Notes: generated from the sequence alone by a model not told the origin. A stretch of DNA of 14,023 nt from JAEZRQ01 sp049294415 (GCA_049294415.1 JBAQCS010000070.1:1-14023); one strand, 5' to 3'; counted from the first letter of the stretch, positions 1 to 6,453 are shown. Numbers and translations: made by a program.

Positions 1-2
1 AT

Positions 3-521
3 CTAGACATCTGTGATAGTGACGGCAATCTAACAGGGGAAAAGAAAACAAAAAAAGAAGCACATGATTTAGGATTGTGGCACAGATCAGTTCATGTTTG
101 GATTGTTAATTCTAAAAATGAAGTACTAATCCAAAAACGTTCTCCTTTTATGGATAATCATCCTAATATGTGGGATATTTCTGCTGCTGGACATGTTTCG
201 GCTGGAGAAGATTATATTACTTCGGCGCTAAGAGAAACGGAAGAAGAGCTTGGATTAAAGATAGAACCAGCAGAGCTCGTACAAATTGGAGAACTAACCC
301 AAATGTCTAATAGAGAAGGTTATATTAATAATGAAGTAAATCCCGTTTACATCGTAAAAAAGGATTTAGATTTAGATAACATTAAAAAGCAATATGAAGA
401 GGTGGCTGAGGTTAAATTTATTCCTTATATCGAGCTTAAAGATCTAATAGAAAGTGGAGACGCTTCATTTGTGCCACACCCTGAAGAATATAAGCTACTT
501 TTTAAGTATATTGCAGAATAA
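3..521 (+). CDS. Nudix hydrolase, IPP-isomerase/YfcD-like (5' partial)
   Basis: Hydrolyses a nucleoside-diphosphate-linked or similar substrate; the true substrate is unknown. The frame is open to the left edge, so the gene starts outside the window. Codons 3-77 read L-D-I-C-D-S-D-G-N-L-T-G and then ...A-H-D-L-G-L-W-H-R, the usual lead-in of this Nudix subgroup, so the TTG at 75 is an internal Leu and not a start. A perfect Nudix box G-x5-E-x7-R-E-x2-E-E-x-G-L lies at about 189-257 (GHVSAGE...RETEEELGL). The 'LWHRSVHVWI' and 'MWDISAAGHVSAGE' segments resemble the IPP isomerase-like Nudix proteins (YfcD type), whose members are mostly not real isomerases. It is followed after 8 nt by the kinase-like gene, which suggests one operon. 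Family call is firm; substrate is not inferable. Confidence 0.9.
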   Translation, partial: LDICDSDGNLTGEKKTKKEAHDLGLWHRSVHVWIVNSKNEVLIQKRSPFMDNHPNMWDISAAGHVSAGEDYITSALRETEEELGLKIEPAELVQIGELTQMSNREGYINNEVNPVYIVKKDLDLDNIKKQYEEVAEVKFIPYIELKDLIESGDASFVPHPEEYKLLFKYIAE

Positions 522-529
522 TTATTTAT

Positions 530-1072
530 ATGAATAATAAAATAATTTGGGTTTTCGGTCCTAGTGCTGTTGGCAAGGAAACATTTATTAAATATATAAA
601 TGATAATAAACCAGAGGAACTACTTACTAGATTAGGATGGGTCAATAAAGACGTAGTAATTTGTAATGAAAGTTTAGATTGGGTGGCACACGAGGACGGT
701 GATAAAAATGAACTACTTCGTAAAAAATTAGATAAAGTTATTGAAGAATATTCTAAAAAGAATACTAATTCAATTATCTTAATTAAAGGTCAGGATTTAG
801 ATTTTGATAATAATACTTTAAATAAGGTTAAAGAATCTTTACAAAATGATGAACATGAAATTATCTTTTTGTATGTTGATTTTGATATTTTATATAAAAG
901 ATACGTGTCTAAAAAATGGTGGAATGAAACAATGACTAAAGGTGTTTGTAAGGATTGGGCTAAAGAGCAAATTAATTTTCTAGTTACCCATCAAAATAAT
1001 GGATTTAAAATTAAAGCTTTAGATAGTTCTAGTAATGAATATTTAGATAATGATTTTCCGCCAGCACTATAA
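530..1072 (+). CDS. P-loop NTPase, small nucleotide/metabolite kinase-like
   Basis: 180 aa. The N-terminus is a beta strand followed by a phosphate-binding loop (residues 5-18, I-W-V-F-G-P-S-A-V-G-K-E-T). The GK-x-T ending resembles adenylate-kinase-type loops (GKGT) more than the usual GK[ST]. A later hydrophobic strand 'HEIIFLYVDFDILYKRYV' (about 114-130) could be the strand and helix that precede a lid in small-molecule kinases. No specific substrate signature is recognisable, and I do not know its phosphoryl acceptor. There is no signal peptide or membrane segment, so it is probably cytoplasmic. It sits 8 nt after the Nudix gene and 8 nt before a small membrane protein. No Shine-Dalgarno sequence precedes the ATG, so translation may be coupled to the upstream gene. 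Could also be a non-kinase P-loop ATPase. Confidence 0.75.
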   Translation: MNNKIIWVFGPSAVGKETFIKYINDNKPEELLTRLGWVNKDVVICNESLDWVAHEDGDKNELLRKKLDKVIEEYSKKNTNSIILIKGQDLDFDNNTLNKVKESLQNDEHEIIFLYVDFDILYKRYVSKKWWNETMTKGVCKDWAKEQINFLVTHQNNGFKIKALDSSSNEYLDNDFPPAL

Positions 1073-1080
1073 TACAAAAT

Positions 1081-1263
1081 ATGAAAAAAAGTTATAAAAA
1101 AATGCTATACGTAGCATGCTCTATGATAGCAATAGTATTTGGCATATTTATATTTATCTACGGCGGCTATGATGATAGCCCCGGAGCCCAACTATTAGGT
1201 CTTATAATTTTTATACTTGGCGTGAGAGGGGTGATAAAAAATATGAAAAAAGAATCTCTTTAA
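1081..1263 (+). CDS. Small two-helix membrane protein, 60 aa
   Basis: Unrecognised. A basic N-terminus (MKKSYKKM) precedes a hydrophobic helix (about residues 9-27). A short polar turn with 'GGYDDSPGAQ' follows, then a second hydrophobic helix (about 38-52) and a basic tail (KNMKKESL). This predicts a helical hairpin with both ends in the cytoplasm by the positive-inside rule. It lies between the kinase-like gene (8 nt) and the phosphoribosyltransferase gene (2 nt), and the tight packing supports a real translated gene in the same operon. No motif suggests a function. Confidence 0.7.
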   Translation: MKKSYKKMLYVACSMIAIVFGIFIFIYGGYDDSPGAQLLGLIIFILGVRGVIKNMKKESL

Positions 1264-1265
1264 AT

Positions 1266-1886
1266 ATGAAAAAAGATATTATTAAAGAAATAATAGATAA
1301 TAAATTGCTTTATATTTCTCATACAACTGATGAGGCAGATTGGATTTTATTAAAAAATAATAGTCGCACACCAATTTTTTTAGATACTTCGAAGTTTATT
1401 TCTTTCCCTGATTTACTCAATAAAGTAAATCATTTGATAATAGAAATAATCAAAGACAAAGCCATTACTTATGATAAGATAATCGGTATTCCTTATGGAG
1501 GTTTACCATTTAGTTACGGCGTTACTATTTTATTAGAGGTACCTGGTTTAACTATTAGAAAAGAAGGTTTTAAAAATTATAGTACTAAAGGAGAATTACT
1601 TGGTCATTACAATGCAGGAGATCAAGTTTTAATTATTGAAGACGCCACTGTAACAGCTAATACTGTTATTGAATTTGTAAATAAATTAAAAGGCAGTGAC
1701 TTAAAAATTACTGATGTTATTACTGTGTTAGATATTGAAAAATCAGCTAAAGAGAATTTAGCAGTCTTAGGAATAAGTCTACACGCCTTATTCACTTGGA
1801 AAGAGTTATACGAAGTATATAATTTAGAGTACCCTGAACGCATTAACAAAGATATGAAAGTTTTCTTAAATAATTTTGTTAATTAA
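1266..1886 (+). CDS. pyrE: Orotate phosphoribosyltransferase family protein (PyrE-like)
   Basis: OPRT joins orotate and PRPP to give OMP in UMP synthesis. The 206-aa length is normal for the family. Landmarks: 'TPIFLDTSKFISFPDLL' (35-51), matching the family's 'SPIY.D.R...SYP'; 'IIGIPYGGLPFSYGV' (72-86); 'IRKEGFKNYSTKG' (97-109), equivalent to the catalytic RKE-x-K-x-(Y/H)GT loop; the PRPP motif 'VLIIEDATVTANTV' (121-134); and 'ENLAVLGISLHALFT' (163-177), typical of OPRT. The PRPP motif keeps the acidic pair E125-D126, but the usual TTGG[ST] loop is V-T-A-N-T, a notable divergence. No other pyr genes are adjacent; its neighbours are a Nudix and a P-loop protein, so a salvage role or altered base specificity is possible. 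Starts 2 nt after the upstream stop. Family is secure; orotate as the substrate is inferred. Confidence 0.75.
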   Translation: MKKDIIKEIIDNKLLYISHTTDEADWILLKNNSRTPIFLDTSKFISFPDLLNKVNHLIIEIIKDKAITYDKIIGIPYGGLPFSYGVTILLEVPGLTIRKEGFKNYSTKGELLGHYNAGDQVLIIEDATVTANTVIEFVNKLKGSDLKITDVITVLDIEKSAKENLAVLGISLHALFTWKELYEVYNLEYPERINKDMKVFLNNFVN

Positions 1887-1916
1887 AAAATTAGTAGCTA
1901 GGTAAAGATACTTTCG

Positions 1917-1945
1917 TTGACAAAAATATAGTCTCGGACTATATT
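1917..1945 (+). promoter_or_regulatory. Sigma70-type promoter embedded in a palindrome
   Basis: A perfect -35 (TTGACA, 1917-1922) is separated by exactly 17 nt from TATATT (1940-1945). It would drive the 90-aa membrane protein starting at 1985. Spacer and -10 lie inside a 12-bp inverted repeat (1922-1948), so the same DNA also looks like a terminator hairpin. A second possible -10, TATACT (1951-1956), has no matching -35. Confidence 0.55.
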
Positions 1946-1948
1946 TTT
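1922..1948 (+). terminator. Hairpin with 12-bp perfect stem, probable terminator of the 1-1886 operon
   Basis: AAAAATATAGTC (1922-1933) pairs perfectly with GACTATATTTTT (1937-1948) around a TCG loop. It lies 36 nt after the pyrE-like stop and ends in a T-run, but the stem is A/T-rich and there are only five Ts. It could instead be an operator palindrome over the promoter, or serve both roles. Confidence 0.5.
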
Positions 1949-1970
1949 CTTATACTTTAACAAATAATAA

Positions 1971-1977
1971 AAGGAGG
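1971..1977 (+). promoter_or_regulatory. Strong Shine-Dalgarno site for the gene at 1985
   Basis: AAGGAGG lies 7 nt before the ATG at 1985. It is the only clear full Shine-Dalgarno sequence in front of a gene in this window, and it fixes the start of this short gene. Confidence 0.8.
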
Positions 1978-1984
1978 CATAATC

Positions 1985-2257
1985 ATGGACAAAATTATTC
2001 TAGTATTATGGCTAATAACCATATCCGTACTAATTTTTATTAGCTTATTATTACTAAAAATAGTAAAAAAGCTTTATAAAAAGGAAATTGAGGCCAGAAA
2101 AAAAGAAAAGATTGAAATGGGTGAGAGAATAGCCAGGGAAAGGGAAAGGCGTAAAACTTGCTATAATCTCAATCCTCTAGAAAGAATTATTTTCCACACT
2201 AATTTCGTTCCAGGCTTTGAATTAAAAAAATTAGTTATTCAAGATGAAATTGATTAA
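1985..2257 (+). CDS. Small single-pass membrane protein with charged cytoplasmic tail, 90 aa
   Basis: Unrecognised family. The first residues are MDK. A long hydrophobic helix (about 4-26, rich in I/L) is followed by a highly charged, helix-forming segment of Lys/Glu/Arg (about 27-57, 'KKLYKKEIEARKKEKIEMGE'), likely a coiled coil. The C-terminal part (58-90) has a Cys-Tyr-Asn-Leu-Asn-Pro turn and no known motif. The positive charges just after the helix place the tail in the cytoplasm. The gene has its own promoter-like element, a strong Shine-Dalgarno site and a strong terminator after the stop, so it is probably transcribed alone. It may be a small scaffold or regulator at the membrane, but nothing in the sequence shows this. 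Confidence 0.75.
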   Translation: MDKIILVLWLITISVLIFISLLLLKIVKKLYKKEIEARKKEKIEMGERIARERERRKTCYNLNPLERIIFHTNFVPGFELKKLVIQDEID

Positions 2258-2267
2258 GAAAAAAACA

Positions 2268-2296
2268 GGGGCTCGTAAATTTACGAGCCCCTTTTT
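2268..2296 (+). terminator. Strong intrinsic terminator
   Basis: A perfect 24-nt palindrome, GGGGCTCGTAAA (2268-2279) with TTTACGAGCCCC (2280-2291), is followed by TTTTT. It has a G/C-rich base and lies 10 nt after the stop of the 90-aa gene. The centre probably opens into a small loop. Confidence 0.9.
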
Positions 2297-2308
2297 ATGA
2301 GGTATAAT
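2280..2308 (+). promoter_or_regulatory. Candidate promoter for the META-domain gene, overlapping the terminator
   Basis: TTTACG (2280-2285, 4 of 6 matches to the -35) lies in the descending arm of the terminator. Exactly 17 nt later comes a perfect TATAAT (2303-2308). Predicted start is near 2315, giving a leader of about 74 nt to the ATG at 2389. The -10 is convincing; the -35 is moderate. Confidence 0.5.
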
Positions 2309-2388
2309 AATAAAATACGAGTCTAATCTTAAGGGCTGAAAGTCTAATAAGTAAAAAGCTTAAAAAAATAAAAACTAATTAATTCTAT

Positions 2389-3279
2389 ATGAAAAAAATA
2401 TTAATTATAGCTATTATGCCAATTATAATAGTTATTGTTTTAATAATAGCTCTTGGTATATATAAATTTAATTTCACTAATGACGATATTTATATTGACA
2501 AAGGTGGTAAAATAGATTCAAAGGACGCCACTTATATAATTAATGGAGAGCAGATTACTCTAAAAGATGGTTTAGCTGAGTCGGTTATAACTTCGGACTC
2601 ATCTTCAAAAATAATAACTCGTTATTTTGGTAATGATGCTATAGGTGACCTTAATCAAGATGGTTTAGATGATACAGCTTTTTTGTTAACTCAAGATAAT
2701 GGCGGTAGTGGTACTTTTTACTATTTAACTGTGGCTATAGCCAATAAAGACGGCCATCAAGGCTTAAATGCTGTCTTGTTAGGAGATAGAATTGCTCCGC
2801 AAACAACTAGTATTAAAGACGGACAAATTATTGTTAATTATGCTGATAGAAAAATTGATGAATCTTTTGTGGTTGAACCATCAGTAGGTGTTTCTAAATT
2901 TTTTAAAGTTATAGATGGTCAGTTAAAAGAAATTAGTAATCCATTAATTACTGAAAGGGAATGGATGTGGGTAGAGACTAAAATGAATAATGATAAAATA
3001 ATCACCCCGAAACAGAGCGATTCTTTTGTTATTAATTTTAAGAACGATAATGTTGTCAGTGGTAGTACTGATTGTAATCGTTTTTTTGGTAGATATGAAA
3101 TGTCGGATGGTAAATTAACTTTAGTTGAACCATTGGCAATGACTGAGATGTATTGTGTTGATTCTCAGGAGAGTATTTTTGTCGATTTTCTTGGTGAAGT
3201 GGAGAGTTATTTTATTAATAAAGACAATAAATTAGTCCTTCAATTAAAAATGGACACAGGGGTTATGATTTTTAAGTAA
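2389..3279 (+). CDS. Membrane-anchored META (HslJ-like) domain protein
   Basis: 296 aa. A basic start followed by a hydrophobic helix (about 4-24) without a lipobox Cys acts as an uncleaved anchor, so the rest is exported. The middle region (about 75-160) contains 'AIGDLNQDGLDD' (84-95), a D-x-N-x-D-G-x-x-D calcium-binding-type loop like those in FG-GAP and dockerin repeats. The C-terminal third (about 205-296) is a META domain: 'NVVSGSTDCNRFFGRY', 'LAMTEMYC' and the closing 'LQLKMDTGVMIFK' match its signatures. C229 and C256 lie where META proteins often hold a Cys pair, and in an exported protein they could form a disulfide. META proteins such as HslJ are linked to heat or novobiocin stress in E. 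coli; a precise role here is not inferable. It ends 4 nt from the convergent PAS gene. Confidence 0.85.
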   Translation: MKKILIIAIMPIIIVIVLIIALGIYKFNFTNDDIYIDKGGKIDSKDATYIINGEQITLKDGLAESVITSDSSSKIITRYFGNDAIGDLNQDGLDDTAFLLTQDNGGSGTFYYLTVAIANKDGHQGLNAVLLGDRIAPQTTSIKDGQIIVNYADRKIDESFVVEPSVGVSKFFKVIDGQLKEISNPLITEREWMWVETKMNNDKIITPKQSDSFVINFKNDNVVSGSTDCNRFFGRYEMSDGKLTLVEPLAMTEMYCVDSQESIFVDFLGEVESYFINKDNKLVLQLKMDTGVMIFK

Positions 3280-3283
3280 TAGT

Positions 3284-4594
3284 TTATTTTTTCAATTTAG
3301 CAATTTCTTGTTTTAACTCTACCATTTTTAACTCTCTGCCAATCATAAATTGATTCATTTTTTCCATTTCGGCATTGTGTTCTTTAATCTTATCTTCTGC
3401 TATTTTTTGAGCAGTAATATCCAAGGAAAAGCCAATAATACCAATTATTTCCTTGTCTTTATTGAAATAGGGGATTTTGTCAGTTTTAAGCCAAATCAGC
3501 CCTCTAGGTGTTTTTATTTTGTGAATAATATTATATTTAGGTTTTCCGGAACGAATGATTTCATTATCATCACTCTGTATTTGAGCAGCCTGTTCTTTGG
3601 TAGATAAATCAAATAATGCTTTACCAATCATTTTTTCTTTCGGTAGTCCTATAATATTAGCGTATGATTCATTAACTCTAAGAAAGAGACTATTTTTATC
3701 TTTATAAAAAACTCCAGCTGGAATAGAATCTAAGATTGTTTTTTGTTCTTCTTGTTCTTTTAAAATTTCTTTTTCTAAATTTTTTTGTTGAGTAATATCA
3801 CGGAATATCCAAAGTCTGCCATAATTATTATTATCTTGGTCCATAACAGGGGCGGAATATCCATTTAAAATAACACCATTTTTTCTTTGCATTTCATCAT
3901 GATAAGTTTCTCCTGGGTGACTGTAGAGATATAAAACCTTTTCTAAAAATTGTTTTGGTTCTTTCATTAGCGCAGTAATATGCTTAAGTAAGGCATTATT
4001 ATCCTTACTAGCTAGAATATCTGCTGGGATATCTAGTAAATCAATAGCCTGCTGGTTAGTTACTGCTATTTTTTGGTCTTTATCAATTACTAAAATCCCG
4101 TCGATATTGGCGTTTAATTGAGCTTCTAATAAAGCAGTTTTAGATCTTAACAATTCTTCTTCTTTTTTATGTTCGGTAATATCTTCTAATAAAGCAATTA
4201 GGTAGTCAACTTCACCATTATCTTTTTTAATGCAACCTACGGATAAATTTGTCCAAATAATACTCTTATCTTTTTTTATAAAACGTTTGCTTAGATTGTA
4301 ATGATCTATTTTTCCAGACATCACTTGATTGAAAAGTTTTTCATCAGCTGCTAGGTCATCTGGATAAGTCATTTCTGCCCAAGTCATTTTAAGTATTTCT
4401 TGACGTGTATAGCCTAGCATGGAGCATAATTTATCGTTAACTTCAATCCAGCCCTTATTGGGTGATGTGATGGCTATGCCATGAAGGTCCATTTCAAAAT
4501 AACTGCGAAATATAGTTTCGCTAGCTCTTAAAGTGTCAACTATTCTTTCGTCATTGTTGATGGTATCAACTTTTATCTTATCATTTTTTTTCAT
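3284..4594 (-). CDS. Triple-PAS sensor protein without an output domain
   Basis: 436 aa, no signal peptide or membrane helix, so a cytosolic sensor. Three PAS units follow each other. PAS1 is about 25-143 ('GWIEVNDKLCSMLGYTRQEIL', ending 'ALLEDITEHKKEEE'). PAS2 is about 152-272 ('DGILVIDKDQKIAVTNQQA', ending 'WIFRDITQQKNLE'). PAS3 is about 284-398 ('VFYKDKNSLFLRVNESYANIIGL', ending 'GFSLDITAQKIAED'). Each ends in the D-I-T linker typical of PAS/PAC units, and short coiled coils join them. The C-terminus is a helix (398-436) containing 'FMIGRELKMVELKQEIAKLKK', the type of linker that precedes a kinase in related proteins. Here a TAA follows at once, with no HisKA, HATPase, GGDEF or receiver domain. 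It may sense a ligand or redox state and act by protein contact. The convergent neighbour ends 4 nt away. Confidence 0.9.
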   Translation of the reverse strand: MKKNDKIKVDTINNDERIVDTLRASETIFRSYFEMDLHGIAITSPNKGWIEVNDKLCSMLGYTRQEILKMTWAEMTYPDDLAADEKLFNQVMSGKIDHYNLSKRFIKKDKSIIWTNLSVGCIKKDNGEVDYLIALLEDITEHKKEEELLRSKTALLEAQLNANIDGILVIDKDQKIAVTNQQAIDLLDIPADILASKDNNALLKHITALMKEPKQFLEKVLYLYSHPGETYHDEMQRKNGVILNGYSAPVMDQDNNNYGRLWIFRDITQQKNLEKEILKEQEEQKTILDSIPAGVFYKDKNSLFLRVNESYANIIGLPKEKMIGKALFDLSTKEQAAQIQSDDNEIIRSGKPKYNIIHKIKTPRGLIWLKTDKIPYFNKDKEIIGIIGFSLDITAQKIAEDKIKEHNAEMEKMNQFMIGRELKMVELKQEIAKLKK

Positions 4595-4633
4595 ATATTA
4601 ACCGTAACTATTTAGACTAAAATTAGTTTATTA

Positions 4634-4642
4634 ATTATAACA
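4634..4642 (-). promoter_or_regulatory. Extended -10 promoter for the PAS gene
   Basis: On the minus strand this reads TGTTATAAT, a TGn extended -10 with a perfect TATAAT. The position 17 nt upstream is a poor -35, as is usual for extended -10 promoters. It predicts a start near 4627 and a leader of about 33 nt. Confidence 0.5.
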
Positions 4643-4794
4643 TATTAAGCATATATTTATAAAATATAAGGCGTATTATAGGATGTCTAATTTAATAAGC
4701 TATATAACTAAGAGAGGGGTATTTAATATTTTTGATATTTCATTAGTTACTACTAAACCGCCGCGAGTTGCTATTATTTTATCACTTAGCGGAG

Positions 4795-4806
4795 TATTGT
4801 ACAATA
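4795..4806. promoter_or_regulatory. 12-bp perfect palindrome, possible operator
   Basis: TATTGTACAATA is fully self-complementary and lies 16 nt upstream of the -35 of the LUD promoter. The position suits an activator or repressor half-site pair, but a single short A/T-rich palindrome can arise by chance. Confidence 0.3.
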
Positions 4807-4822
4807 ATCTTTAATCTAATAA

Positions 4823-4851
4823 TTGCAAAAAATTATTAAGAAAAGTATAAT
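4823..4851 (+). promoter_or_regulatory. Sigma70-type promoter of the LUD operon
   Basis: TTGCAA (4823-4828) and a perfect TATAAT (4846-4851) are 17 nt apart. Predicted start is near 4858, leaving a 5' leader of about 68 nt before the ATG at 4926. Confidence 0.65.
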
Positions 4852-4925
4852 AGAGATATACAATATGAGATTGTTTATTGTCCTTAATATGTTTTAAAAA
4901 ATAAAATTATTTAATTTAGAACAGT

Positions 4926-5543
4926 ATGGAAAATAATAAAAAGTTTAGTGAGTTAGCTAGTGAAATGGCTATCGATAGAACTGTCTCTGCTCTCAAAAAA
5001 AATGGCTTTATAGTTTACGTGGTTAATAATCGCGAAGAAGCCAGAATACAAGTTTTTGATTTATTGCCGGATGGAGTAGAAATCATGAATATGTCTTCTA
5101 TGACCTTAACAGAAATAGGTCTTGATCAGGAAATTTTAAATAGCTCTAGGTATAAGACTTCACGTAGAGAATTAGCCGCTTTACGTCCAGATCAAATCAT
5201 GGAAAAACAAAGATTAGGTGCTGCGCCTGAATATGCTATTGGTAGCGTTCATGCTGTTACTGAAAATGGTGAAGTTTTAATTGCTTCGGCTACCGGTAGC
5301 CAATTGCCGGCGTATGCTTATGGTGCACGTTTTGTAATTTGGGTGGTGGGATCTCAAAAAATAGTTGAAGACCTAACCACTGGCTTTCAACGTTTAAATG
5401 AATATTGTTTACCTTTAGAAAATGAAAGAGCTTTAAAAGCTTATGGACAAGGAAGTGGCTTGAATAAAATTTTACAAATTAATAAAGAGGTTCAGGTAGG
5501 CCGCATAATTATAGTTATCGTCAAAGAAAAATTAGGCTTTTAA
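4926..5543 (+). CDS. LUD-domain protein (LutC/YkgG-like)
   Basis: 205 aa, matching the length of single-domain LUD (DUF162) proteins. The pattern fits the family: an N-terminal helical part 'MAIDRTVSALKKNGFIVYVV', then 'DGVEIMNMSSMTLTEIGLDQEI', 'GSVHAVTENGEVLIASATGSQLPAYAYGARFVIWVVGSQKIVEDL' (about 106-150) and the closing 'IIVIVKEKLGF'. The 'A-V-T-E-x-G-x-x-x-x-A-S-A-T-G-S-Q' segment is the typical family core. In other bacteria LutA, LutB and LutC act together in lactate oxidation to pyruvate. Neither the LutA (CCG) nor the LutB (FeS) partner is visible here, so a lactate role is not supported. It is probably the first gene of an operon with a blue-copper lipoprotein 19 nt downstream. Cytoplasmic; no signal peptide. 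Confidence 0.85.
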   Translation: MENNKKFSELASEMAIDRTVSALKKNGFIVYVVNNREEARIQVFDLLPDGVEIMNMSSMTLTEIGLDQEILNSSRYKTSRRELAALRPDQIMEKQRLGAAPEYAIGSVHAVTENGEVLIASATGSQLPAYAYGARFVIWVVGSQKIVEDLTTGFQRLNEYCLPLENERALKAYGQGSGLNKILQINKEVQVGRIIIVIVKEKLGF

Positions 5544-5562
5544 ATATTTAATTATTTTTATT

Positions 5563-5976
5563 ATGAAAAATAAAATCTTTATTACTTCTTTAGTAACTTT
5601 AGCCCTGACTTTTGTAGTAAGTGGTTGTAGTTTATATGGTGGGACTACAAAAGTTGCACCAACAACTAGAATAAACACAACTGTTACAGAAACTCCGGTA
5701 ACCTCAACTGAACCAGTGGAAACCTCATTAGTCATGAAGGCTTCGGTGGATATTTCTAGTTTCGCTTTTAATCCGGCCACACTAACTGTTAAAAAAGGCA
5801 CAACAATTACCTGGACGAATAACGACCAGGCACCACACGCTATTAAATCAGAGTCATTTAATTCAGATATTCTTAAGAATGGACAAAAATATTCTATGAC
5901 TTTTGGTGATGTTGGTATTTTTAATTATTCCTGTTCTGTTCACCCTTCGATGACTGGTCAAATAATTGTAGAGTAA
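5563..5976 (+). CDS. Blue-copper (cupredoxin) lipoprotein
   Basis: 137 aa. A signal peptide (MKNKIFITSL...FVVSG) ends in lipobox V19-S20-G21-C22, so the mature protein would be lipid-anchored at Cys22 on the outer face of the membrane. A Thr/Pro-rich linker (about 28-56) follows. The cupredoxin domain (about 60-137) has all four type-1 copper ligands of plastocyanin/pseudoazurin type: His92 (in A-P-H-A-I), Cys124 (N-Y-S-C-S), His127 (V-H-P) and Met130 (S-M-T-G). 'FNPATLTVKKGTTITWTNND' is the standard strand set ahead of the first His. It would carry single electrons or bind copper at the surface. It follows the LUD gene by 19 nt and precedes a cupin gene by 48 nt. Family and ligands are clear; the redox partner is unknown. 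Confidence 0.92.
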   Translation: MKNKIFITSLVTLALTFVVSGCSLYGGTTKVAPTTRINTTVTETPVTSTEPVETSLVMKASVDISSFAFNPATLTVKKGTTITWTNNDQAPHAIKSESFNSDILKNGQKYSMTFGDVGIFNYSCSVHPSMTGQIIVE

Positions 5977-6024
5977 TATTTTGTTAGATTTTTAAATAAA
6001 TTTTAATTTTTAATTAATAAAATT

Positions 6025-6423
6025 ATGAAAGGATACAAAAACAATATTGAAAAGCTAACTTTAATGAATGAGAATTTTCGTCAGGTTTTATATACAGGTA
6101 AACACAGTCAGTTAGTGGTAATGAGTTTGAGTCCTATGGAAGAAATTGGTTTAGAGGTTCATGAAGATTCTGATCAATTTTTTCGTTTTGAAATGGGTAC
6201 TGGCAGAGTAATAATAGATGGAGTAGAACAGATAGTTGGTGATGGTGATGTGATTATTATTCCAGCAGGAGCTAAACATAATATTATTAATACTTCGGAA
6301 GTAGAACCTTTAAAGCTCTATACAATTTATTCACCAGCCCATCACAGAGATGGCGTGACCCATCTAACTAAGAAGCAAGCTGAACGTGACGATGAGGAGT
6401 TTGATGGTGTTACCACTGAATAA
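6025..6423 (+). CDS. Small cupin-domain protein
   Basis: 132 aa, a single beta-barrel. Motif 1 is 'GLEVHEDSDQFFRFEMGTG' (42-60); motif 2 is 'GDVIIIPAGAKHNIIN' (74-89), a clean G-x5-P-x-G-x2-H-x3-N. The classical H-x-H of motif 1 is H46-E-D, with Q51/F52 in place of the usual later Glu, and H85 from motif 2 is kept, so metal binding may be altered but is still possible. This variant is common in small mannose-6-phosphate isomerase-like cupins of unknown function. The C-terminal tail (about 101-132) is His-rich, then acidic ('AHHRDGVTHL...ERDDEEFDG'). It lies 48 nt after the blue-copper gene and 30 nt before the GH130-like gene. Cytoplasmic. Enzyme activity cannot be named. Confidence 0.88.
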   Translation: MKGYKNNIEKLTLMNENFRQVLYTGKHSQLVVMSLSPMEEIGLEVHEDSDQFFRFEMGTGRVIIDGVEQIVGDGDVIIIPAGAKHNIINTSEVEPLKLYTIYSPAHHRDGVTHLTKKQAERDDEEFDGVTTE

Positions 6424-6453
6424 GTTTAGTATATCTCTAATAACGATAAAACT

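Larger units (their letters stand above)
4595..4925. other. 331-nt divergent intergenic region
   Basis: It separates the PAS gene (minus) from the LUD gene (plus). It holds an extended -10 for the PAS gene, a full promoter for the LUD gene and a 12-bp palindrome between them. A small G/C-rich patch at about 4759-4766 stands out from the A/T-rich background but forms no convincing structure. I see no open frame with a credible start, tRNA or conserved RNA. Confidence 0.6.

Noticed and set aside
75..77. TTG as start of the Nudix gene
   Set aside because: The frame continues upstream to the window edge with family-typical residues (L-D-I-C-D-S-D-G, A-H-D-L-G-L-W-H-R), so this codon is an internal leucine.
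557..583. P-loop of the kinase-like protein as a broken Walker A (E after GK)
   Set aside because: GK-x-T also occurs in adenylate-kinase-type loops (GKGT), so GKET need not be a defect.
1622..1849. Minus-strand frame within the PyrE-like gene
   Set aside because: Shadow of a well-supported gene; no recognisable protein features.
4755..4795. G/C-rich patch in the divergent region as a small RNA
   Set aside because: CCGC/GCGG pairing is only a few bases with a long loop; no promoter and terminator pair frames it.
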